Positions 6,426-11,232 of a stretch of DNA of 11,232 nt are shown here, in pieces. Position 1 is the stretch's first letter. Each line of letters begins with the position of its first letter. Location of the stretch: contig SXJQ01000100.1 of NCBI GenBank assembly GCA_005779345.1, positions 1-11,232 on the forward strand. Direction: 5' to 3'. Made by a program: the position numbers and the translations under genes. The DNA comes from Actinomycetota bacterium (GTDB taxonomy: Bacteria > Actinomycetota > Acidimicrobiia > IMCC26256 > PALSA-610). A model generated the notes under the pieces. The model made no database searches. It was not told where the DNA came from and saw nothing but the letters and a program-made list of their open reading frames with translations.

Positions 6426-7022
6426 ATGGCACTCGAGATCGACATCCCCAGGGCCGCGACCCCCGGACCCACGGGCTTGTTCGCGCTCGTCGGCTCCGAC
6501 GGACACGTCCAGGCCGTCAGCCGATCCCTCGCCGACTACACCGGACACGACTCCAACGACGTCGTCGGCCGCCACTTCACCGACCTCGCCATCGCGAACG
6601 ACCTCCCGAAGGTCATCGGACGGCTCGCCCAGGTCGCGAACGGCCAGCTCGACGAGCACACCGGCACCCTGCAGATCGCCAACCGGCACACCGGCGCCTT
6701 CGACACGTTCGTCGTCTGCGCGCAACCGTTCGATCTCGGCGACCGCACCGCCGCCATCGTGAGCCTCCTCCCCGCGGCGCCCGCCGTGCCCGCCGCGCCC
6801 ACCGACGACGACCGCGCGTCGTACCTCGCCGAGTTCCGGCTCTCCGGTCGCGAGCGCGAGATCCTCGATCTCGTCGACCAGGGCTACCGGGTCTCGACGA
6901 TCGCGAAATCGTTGTTCATCTCGCCGAGCACCGTCCGCAATCACCTGTCGGCGATCTTCCGCAAGGTCGGAGTCACGAACCAGGCCGAGCTGCTCGAGCG
7001 GCTCAAGCAGACCACCGGCTGA
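6426..7022 (+). CDS. PAS-like/LuxR-HTH transcription regulator 1
   Basis: 198 residues. The N-terminal part (about 16-115) looks like a PAS sensor fold: GLFALVGSDGHVQAVSRSLADYTGH at 17-41, then VVGRHFTDLAIANDLPKVIGRL at 46-67 and a strand ending in TAAIVSLL. An Ala/Pro linker (116-126) leads to a complete LuxR/FixJ-type HTH at about 138-194: LSGREREILDLVDQGYRVSTIA, the recognition helix near SPSTVRNHLSAIFRKVGV, and a final AELLERLK. There is no receiver domain, so control is probably by a ligand or cofactor in the PAS pocket rather than phosphorylation. ATG 6426 is preferred because of its GAGGG site and because the PAS fold starts soon after; ATG 6360 would add 22 basic residues. This is the smallest of the three LuxR-type genes, with one PAS-like domain instead of two, and its HTH is the closest to consensus. 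Target genes are unknown. Confidence 0.85.
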   Translation: MALEIDIPRAATPGPTGLFALVGSDGHVQAVSRSLADYTGHDSNDVVGRHFTDLAIANDLPKVIGRLAQVANGQLDEHTGTLQIANRHTGAFDTFVVCAQPFDLGDRTAAIVSLLPAAPAVPAAPTDDDRASYLAEFRLSGREREILDLVDQGYRVSTIAKSLFISPSTVRNHLSAIFRKVGVTNQAELLERLKQTTG

Positions 7023-7023
7023 C

Positions 7024-7044
7024 GTCGCTCGTCGCTCGTCGCTC
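7024..7044 (+). repeat. Three tandem GTCGCTC heptamers between LuxR-type genes 1 and 2
   Basis: Three perfect copies of GTCGCTC in direct repeat begin 1 base after the stop of regulator 1 and end 31 bases before the GTG of regulator 2. One further copy (8167-8173) lies in the short gap between regulators 2 and 3. They could be iterated protein-binding sites or simple repeat slippage. Confidence 0.75.
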
Positions 7045-7075
7045 GTCTCGTGGACGGACGCGTCACAATGCACGC

Positions 7076-8158
7076 GTGACGGCAGACCGAAGTGGCGCGC
7101 TCGAGCACTGGACGCGCGACGACGCGATCCAAGCGATCCGTCGGACCGTCGTGTCGCCGATCGCCTCGGAACTCGCCTATGGCCTCGCGCTGTTCGATGT
7201 CGACGGCACGATGGTCGCCTACAACCAGCCGCTGTTGCGGCGCTTCGACCTCACCGAGGCCGGCGCTCGCGGCTCGAACGCCGACGCTGGGTCGATCGCC
7301 GCGCTGCTCCTCAGCCGTATCACCGACGAGACGCGTGACGCGCTGATCCGCGACGTCGCGGCGCTCACGCCGACCGAACCGTCGTTGACTCGGGTGGTCT
7401 CGTATGAACGGCGCACTGGCGGCGTCGCGACATCGGTCGTCACCGCCCTGCGCTACGACCGCCTCCCCGGCGGCGGACCGGTCTACCTCGTGTACTCGAC
7501 ACCCGAGCCCACGCGCGAAGAGTCCGAACCCGTGCAGTTCCCCGCCTTCACGATCGTCATCGACGAGCGCCTTCGGGTCGTCGATCACCACCCGGCCATC
7601 GGATCGATCGCCGGTCTGTCGATCTGGCCGTTCGTCCACCCCGACGACCTGTGCATCTTCTTCGCGGCCGTCGACGAACTCCTCGCCGGGCACGCCAGCG
7701 AGGCCATCCGCACGACACGAATTCTCACGACCGCGCGCTTGTCGACGCCGATCGAGTGGCGCCTCCAGCTGCTCGTCGGTGACGGCGGCCGGAGGCAGAT
7801 CGCGATGAACACGCTCGGGAGTGCGCCGACGAGCGCCCTGCGCGACCCCACGACCACGTTGTCGGCCCGCGAGCGCGAGGTGTTCGACCTCGTGGTCGGC
7901 CGCGTCCACACCCGCGCGATCGCAGTGCGACTCGGGGTCGCGGAGAGCACCGTTCGCAACCTGCTGGCACGGGTCCGCAAGAAGCTGGGTGTGCGCGACA
8001 CCGCGCAGCTCTTCGAGCGTTACAACCCGAGGTTCGCGCATGCGAATCGTGTCGTCGGATCGCGCATCGTCGGATTCCACGCGGGCATCGAACGCGCGCA
8101 CGCCGCGCACGCGCAGAACGAGCCGGTGTTCGTGCATGCGCGTGGTCCACGTCGGTAG
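7076..8158 (+). CDS. Double PAS-like/LuxR-HTH transcription regulator 2
   Basis: 360 residues. Two sensor-like segments are visible: PAS-like 1 at about 28-145 (YGLALFDVDGTMVAYNQPLLRRFDLT at 35-60, ending PVYLVYSTPEP) and a degenerate PAS-like 2 at about 155-247 (AFTIVIDERLRVVD, WPFVHPDDLCIFFAAVDELLAG). The LuxR HTH spans about 262-317: LSAREREVFDLVVGRVHTRAIAVRLGV, recognition helix ESTVRNLLARVRKKLGV, then AQLFERY. Unlike its two neighbours it continues for 43 residues after the HTH in a His/Ala/Arg-rich tail (318-360) with no recognised fold. GTG 7076 was chosen because the ORF has no better start and the first PAS strand begins near residue 35. No Shine-Dalgarno is seen; CACAAT at 7064-7069 is a weak -10 candidate for a leaderless start. 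It probably shares transcripts with regulators 1 and 3. It lacks a receiver domain. Ligand and targets are unknown. Confidence 0.85.
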   Translation: MTADRSGALEHWTRDDAIQAIRRTVVSPIASELAYGLALFDVDGTMVAYNQPLLRRFDLTEAGARGSNADAGSIAALLLSRITDETRDALIRDVAALTPTEPSLTRVVSYERRTGGVATSVVTALRYDRLPGGGPVYLVYSTPEPTREESEPVQFPAFTIVIDERLRVVDHHPAIGSIAGLSIWPFVHPDDLCIFFAAVDELLAGHASEAIRTTRILTTARLSTPIEWRLQLLVGDGGRRQIAMNTLGSAPTSALRDPTTTLSAREREVFDLVVGRVHTRAIAVRLGVAESTVRNLLARVRKKLGVRDTAQLFERYNPRFAHANRVVGSRIVGFHAGIERAHAAHAQNEPVFVHARGPRR

Positions 8159-8197
8159 TGGATCGCGTCGCTCGGCCGCGCGCTTCAGTCCGCCCCG

Positions 8198-9010
8198 ATG
8201 ACGCTGACCAGCGTCGGTGTCGCACTCGCGGCCGACGGTCGCATCGTGGCCTCGAACCCGGCGTTCGACGGCTTCCTCGGGCGGTCGGGCAGCGATACCA
8301 GCTTCACCGAGTTCGGCCGCGACGACGAGATCGATACCCGCATCGCCGAGGGCGCCGAGGTACCTGGGACGTGGTGGTTCAACCAACGCCACGGCAACCT
8401 CTTGTTGCAGTGCTCGATCGTGCGTCGTGGCCCCGACGACCGCCCCGTCTACGTGATGTACCTCTCCCGCCCGGAGACCGCGGCGTCGCCGGTGTCGACG
8501 CCGCGCGGCTGGATGCTCGTCGACGACGAACTGCAAATGGTGGCCGGTGGGGTCGAAGGAACGAGCTGGGACGCATCGATCCCGATCGGGGTCGGCAATC
8601 CCGTCTGGCTGTTCTTCCACCCCGAGACCCTCACCGCGAACCTCGCCGACGCGCACCGCGTGCTCCGCGGCGAGGTCGACGAACTCGACTTCGTCGGCGA
8701 CGGGCTGCACATCAACGGTTGGGGCCTGTCGTACAACCGACTCCGCGGGCTGGTCGGGCCCGACGGGCCTGTGATCCACTGGGAGTTCGCGCGGTCGTTC
8801 GGCGAGACGACGTTGCGGGCCGACCCCGCCCGGTTGCCGCTCGCCGACACCGACCTCGCGATCGCCCTCCCGTTGCTCGACGGCGCCTCGATCGCCGACC
8901 TCGCCACGGAACTCGGGCTCGCCCGCGGAACGGTACGCAACCGGGTCTCGCGGATCTACCGCGCGCTCGGTGTCGCGAGCCGTGCCGAGCTGGTCGAGCG
9001 ATACCGCTGA
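8198..9010 (+). CDS. Double PAS-like/divergent LuxR-HTH transcription regulator 3
   Basis: 270 residues, same plan as regulator 2: PAS-like 1 at about 3-92 (SVGVALAADGRIVASNPAFDGFLGR, 5-29; PVYVMYLSRPE, 83-93, matching PVYLVYSTPEP of regulator 2), PAS-like 2 at about 104-196 (WMLVDDELQMVAGG, VWLFFHPETLTANLADAHRVL), and an HTH at about 215-270. The HTH is unusual: the common LSxREREV first helix is LADTDLAIALPLLDG. The recognition part, GTVRNRVSRIYRALGV (244-259), and the terminal AELVERYR are well kept. ATG 8198 begins only a few residues before the first PAS strand, so an N-terminal piece present in regulator 2 (its first 30 residues) is absent here. No Shine-Dalgarno precedes it, and it lies 39 bases after the regulator 2 stop, so it depends on read-through or a leaderless start. 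Shared domain order suggests duplication of an ancestral double-PAS gene. Confidence 0.82.
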   Translation: MTLTSVGVALAADGRIVASNPAFDGFLGRSGSDTSFTEFGRDDEIDTRIAEGAEVPGTWWFNQRHGNLLLQCSIVRRGPDDRPVYVMYLSRPETAASPVSTPRGWMLVDDELQMVAGGVEGTSWDASIPIGVGNPVWLFFHPETLTANLADAHRVLRGEVDELDFVGDGLHINGWGLSYNRLRGLVGPDGPVIHWEFARSFGETTLRADPARLPLADTDLAIALPLLDGASIADLATELGLARGTVRNRVSRIYRALGVASRAELVERYR

Positions 9011-9016
9011 GGCCGA

Positions 9017-9045
9017 TGGTGCCGCGGACCGCGCGGCGATAGGGT
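9017..9045 (+). promoter_or_regulatory. Candidate promoter of the amidohydrolase gene
   Basis: TGGTGC (9017-9022), a 17-base spacer, then TAGGGT (9040-9045), a good TANNNT -10. Predicted transcription start is near 9052, inside the inverted repeat that follows, giving a leader of about 50 bases with a normal ribosome binding site. Confidence 0.45.
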
Positions 9046-9047
9046 GA

Positions 9048-9066
9048 CACGAACGTCAGGTTCGTG
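9048..9066. promoter_or_regulatory. Perfect 7-bp inverted repeat, candidate operator over the transcription start
   Basis: CACGAAC, 5 bases (GTCAG), GTTCGTG. Arms are exact complements. It begins 2 bases after the candidate -10 box and covers the predicted start of transcription, the place where a dimeric repressor of the TetR type would block RNA polymerase. In RNA it would also form a small hairpin near the 5' end. No TetR gene is in the window, so the binding protein is unknown; the LuxR-type regulator just upstream is one candidate. Confidence 0.55.
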
Positions 9067-9093
9067 ATCGATCGTCGGTCGGTCAGCGACGAG

Positions 9094-9098
9094 AGGAG
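9094..9098 (+). promoter_or_regulatory. Ribosome binding site of the amidohydrolase gene
   Basis: AGGAG, within GAGAGGAG, lies 5 bases before GTG 9104. It supports this GTG over the ATG six codons into the gene at 9119. Confidence 0.75.
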
Positions 9099-9103
9099 CG
9101 ATC

Positions 9104-10399
9104 GTGCGAGTCGAAGACATGGTCCTGGTATCGGTCGACGATCACGTTGTCGAGCCCCCCGATCTCTTCGAGGGTCGGCTCACCGCCGAGCATGCCGAAC
9201 GGGCACCGAAGCTGATCCGCAAGGACAGCGGGATCGACGTCTGGGCGTTCATGGGCGCGGAACTGCCCAACATCGGACTGAACGCAGTCGCGGGCCGTCC
9301 GCCCGAGGAATACGCGATGGATCCGACGAGCTTCGACGACATGCGTTCGGGCTGCTACGACATCCACGATCGCGTCAAGGACATGAACGCGAACGGGATC
9401 GTCGGTTCGATGAACTTCCCGAGCTTCCCCCAGTTCTGCGGCCAGCTGTTCGCCCGCACCGCGGTCAAGGAACCCGAGCTCGGACTCGCGCTCTTGCAGG
9501 CCTACAACGACTGGCACATCGACAGTTGGTGCGGCGCATACCCCGGCCGCTTCATCCCGCTCGCTCTGCCGGTGATGTGGGACATCGACCTCATGGTCGC
9601 CGAGGTCGAGCGCGTCGCGGCCAAGGGCTGCCGATCGGTCACCTTCTCGGAGAACCCCGTGCACCTCGGCTTCCCGAGCATCCACTCGGGGCACTGGGAC
9701 CGCTTCTTCGCCGTGTGCGAGGAGATCGGCACCGTCGTCAACGTGCACATCGGGTCGAGCTCCAAGATGGTCATCACCGCCGACGACGCGCCGATGGACG
9801 TGCTCATCACCCTGACGCCGCTCAACATCGTGCAGGCCGCGGCCGACTTCGTGTGGTCGCAGGTTCCGCAGAAGTTCCCGAAGCTGAAGTACGCGCTGAG
9901 CGAAGGCGGGATCGGCTGGATCCCCTACTTCCGCGAGCGCATCGATTACACGTACGACCGCCACCGCTTCTGGACCGGACAAGACATGGGCGCGCGTCGG
10001 CCCAGCCAGGTGTTCGACGAGCAGGTCATCTGCTGCTGGATCGACGACCCCGTCGGTATCGAGATGCGGCACAAGATGAACATCGACCAGATCTGCTGGG
10101 AGTGCGACTACCCGCACTCCGACAGCACCTGGCCGCAGTCGCCCGAGCAGTTCATGAAGCAGATGCAGTCGGCGAACTGCTCCGATGTCGACATCGACAA
10201 GATCAGCCATGCGAACGCGATGCGTCTGTTCGACTACGACCCGTTCACGACGCTCGGCGGGCGCCAGAACTGCACGGTCGGAGCACTCCGAGCGCAGGCC
10301 GAGGGTTGGGACGTCTCGGTCGTGTCACGCGGGATCAAGGCGAGCGCGACCGGCGCGATGGACCTGCTCCGGATCAGCCAGCAACGCAGCGACGACTGA
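9104..10399 (+). CDS. Metal-dependent amidohydrolase (amidohydrolase-2 / ACMSD-like family)
   Basis: 431 residues; the family is usually about 330-430. It is a TIM-barrel metal enzyme related to aminocarboxymuconate semialdehyde decarboxylase, whose members decarboxylate or hydrolyse ring-derived acids in the cytoplasm. The N-terminal metal motif is VSVDDHVVEPPDLF (9-22), with H14 and E17 in the place of the HxH of classic members; the DxHxxEP form is common in actinobacterial relatives. Further expected site residues are H215 in VVNVHIGSS (211-219), E268 in ALSEGGIGWIPY (264-275), and D335 with H338 in WECDYPHSDSTWP (332-344). The closing NAMRLFDYD (371-379) is the usual C-terminal helix. 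The last 50 residues are poorly conserved by eye. GTG 9104 has a good ribosome binding site. The gene has its own promoter candidate and operator-like palindrome and follows regulator 3 by 93 bases. Substrate is unknown; decarboxylase and hydrolase are both possible. Confidence 0.9.
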   Translation: MRVEDMVLVSVDDHVVEPPDLFEGRLTAEHAERAPKLIRKDSGIDVWAFMGAELPNIGLNAVAGRPPEEYAMDPTSFDDMRSGCYDIHDRVKDMNANGIVGSMNFPSFPQFCGQLFARTAVKEPELGLALLQAYNDWHIDSWCGAYPGRFIPLALPVMWDIDLMVAEVERVAAKGCRSVTFSENPVHLGFPSIHSGHWDRFFAVCEEIGTVVNVHIGSSSKMVITADDAPMDVLITLTPLNIVQAAADFVWSQVPQKFPKLKYALSEGGIGWIPYFRERIDYTYDRHRFWTGQDMGARRPSQVFDEQVICCWIDDPVGIEMRHKMNIDQICWECDYPHSDSTWPQSPEQFMKQMQSANCSDVDIDKISHANAMRLFDYDPFTTLGGRQNCTVGALRAQAEGWDVSVVSRGIKASATGAMDLLRISQQRSDD

Positions 10400-10434
10400 C
10401 GCGGAGCGTTCGGCGCCCGCTCGAGCGCGACGTC

Positions 10435-10659
10435 TCAGGATCCTGTCCGCTCGACGGGGCGGTGGCGCAGCGATGGGACCAGACCGCCGTCGGCGAGCGC
10501 ACGGAGGCTGCGCGCCTCGTCGACGTCGATCACGAGCGCATCGCCCGGCTCGCGCCCGACGATGAACGACACGACGCAGTCGGTACACGCACTCGTCCGC
10601 TGCATCACACACGTGTCGCAGTCGATGGTCACGGTGGTCACGGTCTGCTCGGGCTTCAT
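10435..10659 (-). CDS. Small CxxC-CxxC protein of unknown function
   Basis: 74 residues from ATG 10659. The N-terminal half carries two close cysteine pairs, CDTC (14-17) and CTDC (25-28), separated by seven residues, a spacing suited to one bound zinc (a zinc-ribbon-like knuckle) or possibly an iron-sulfur centre. This is followed by a strand-rich stretch SFIVGREPGDALVIDVDEARSLRALADGGLVPSL (31-64). I do not recognise a named family. ATG 10659 was chosen because residues before it, back to an in-frame GTG at 10692, look unlike a protein start and that GTG has its GGAG too close. The gene begins 55 bases after the stop of the NYN-domain gene on the same strand, so they are probably co-transcribed, which may mean an RNA-linked role. 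It converges on the amidohydrolase gene with 35 bases between stops. Gene reality is likely, function open. Confidence 0.7.
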   Translation of the reverse strand: MKPEQTVTTVTIDCDTCVMQRTSACTDCVVSFIVGREPGDALVIDVDEARSLRALADGGLVPSLRHRPVERTGS

Positions 10660-10714
10660 GACGTGAGCCTGCCCGCGCCCTACGACGACCACGCTCCGCG
10701 CGATCGCGGTCCGG

Positions 10715-11232
10715 TCAGTGCGATCGTGTCCGGCTGAGCGCTACGAGGGTCGGTGAGCCGACCGCGGTCGCTCCCGCTGCCTCGGAGTGCTCGACGACCC
10801 AGCGGTCCGAGGAGACGACCACGGCCGACCGCTCGGGCGGCAACTGCTGCACGATCCGGACGACCACCGTGTCGGCTTCTTCGTCGGCCGCGGAGAACAG
10901 GACCCGGAGCCCGTCGCGCCGCAGCGGCTTGACGCCCTCGGTCCCGTCGCCGTCGAACACGCAGATCACCTCGCAGCCGAACCGGCCGTGGACCTGATGC
11001 AACGCGCGGGCGAGGTGCTCGCGTTGGTCGGCGGCCGACGCGTCGGGCCAGCCCGAGTACGCGGCGTTGTAGCCGTCGACCACGAGGACGACCCCCGGTC
11101 CGGCCAGCATCGAGGCCAACCCTTTCGGCGGGTCGGCGCGCAGTCCGCCGCGCGGCGCCGGTCGCGGCCGCCGCGTCCGGGCGGCCGCCGGCTGGTTCGC
11201 CTTCGGGCCCGCGGTCGATGCGTCGCGACCCG
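10715..11232 (-). CDS. NYN-domain (YacP-like) RNA-binding/nuclease-fold protein, C-terminal part
   Basis: The frame is open without a stop from the right window edge, so the true start lies outside. 171 residues are visible. A basic, Pro/Arg-rich linker (about 1-36) leads into the NYN/PIN-like domain: VVLVVDGYN at 47-55 with the first conserved Asp at 52, VICVFDGDGTEG at 88-99, LRVLFSAADEEADTVVVRIV at 108-127 with the acidic DEEAD cluster (116-120), and SAVVVSSDRWV at 135-145 with D142. These acidic residues form the metal site in related nucleases. The fold matches the YacP-type proteins common in actinobacteria, where the NYN domain is at the end of a longer chain. A TTG at 11119 and an ATG at 11110 could be mistaken for starts, but coding-like sequence continues upstream of both. 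It is upstream of the CxxC protein gene. RNA cleavage is inferred from the fold, not shown. Confidence 0.88.
   Translation of the reverse strand, partial: GRDASTAGPKANQPAAARTRRPRPAPRGGLRADPPKGLASMLAGPGVVLVVDGYNAAYSGWPDASAADQREHLARALHQVHGRFGCEVICVFDGDGTEGVKPLRRDGLRVLFSAADEEADTVVVRIVQQLPPERSAVVVSSDRWVVEHSEAAGATAVGSPTLVALSRTRSH

Noticed and set aside
7068..7079. A three-codon mini-ORF (ATG CAC GCG TGA) overlapping the GTG start of regulator 2
   Set aside because: So short an ORF is likely by chance and has no ribosome binding site; a coupling role cannot be supported.
8158..9042. A 294-codon frame overlapping regulator 3 on the same strand
   Set aside because: Arg/Pro-rich shadow translation; the other frame has a clear PAS-like/HTH protein.
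10404..10422. Possible terminator hairpin (GAGCG, 9-base loop, CGCTC) between the convergent amidohydrolase and CxxC genes
   Set aside because: Only five base pairs with a large loop and no T-run; a competing CGCTCGAGCG palindrome overlaps it.
11110..11119. TTG 11119 or ATG 11110 as the start of the NYN-domain protein
   Set aside because: The frame stays open to the window edge, and the upstream RRPRPAPRGGLRADPPKG stretch resembles the linker seen before the NYN domain in longer actinobacterial homologues.
1..11232. A mobile element, CRISPR array, toxin-antitoxin pair or phage defence system
   Set aside because: No transposase, integrase, spaced repeats, paired small toxin-like genes or attachment-like repeats were seen on either strand.

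Overview
The window is about 11.2 kb of very GC-rich DNA with dense, short-gapped genes. It is best read as chromosomal DNA of a free-living high-GC actinobacterium. The signs are a luciferase-like (F420-type) oxidoreductase, an actinobacterial-style NYN-domain protein, frequent GTG starts, and several genes whose start codon lies 6-8 bases after a TANNNT -10 box with no Shine-Dalgarno sequence (leaderless layout). An Acidimicrobiia-like host is a guess from gene content only. No tRNA, rRNA, CRISPR, insertion sequence or phage gene was seen, and base composition gives no sign of recent transfer.

Layout. Minus strand, 1-2717 (transcribed right to left): a single-chain class I CoA-transferase/IpdAB-like protein, then a SAM-dependent methyltransferase, then the first 44 codons of an ABC transporter ATPase that runs off the left edge. 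Plus strand, 2972-5675: a luciferase-like monooxygenase-family protein followed 13 bases later by an EtfB-EtfA fusion, so these two are almost certainly one operon. The CoA-transferase and the luciferase-like gene are divergent. The 254 bases between their starts hold two back-to-back leaderless-type promoters and a long imperfect hairpin. A DoxX-family membrane protein (5697-6233, minus) converges on the ETF gene. Plus strand, 6426-10399: three tandem PAS-like/LuxR-HTH regulators, then a metal-dependent amidohydrolase with its own promoter candidate and a perfect 7-bp inverted repeat over the predicted start of transcription. Minus strand, 10435-11232: a small CxxC...CxxC protein and the C-terminal part of a YacP-like NYN nuclease-fold protein that enters from the right edge.

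How the genes may work together (inference): the CoA-transferase-like enzyme, luciferase-like oxidoreductase and fused ETF look like part of a catabolic module for a CoA-linked substrate. The ETF would carry electrons away from a flavin dehydrogenase, which is not present in this window. The amidohydrolase belongs to a superfamily that often acts in ring or side-chain breakdown. The three LuxR-type proteins lack receiver domains and have no kinase partner nearby, so they look like one-component, ligand-sensing regulators. The most unusual items are the ETF fusion with altered signature residues, the LuxR triplet with progressively divergent HTHs, and the two symmetric elements in the promoter regions.
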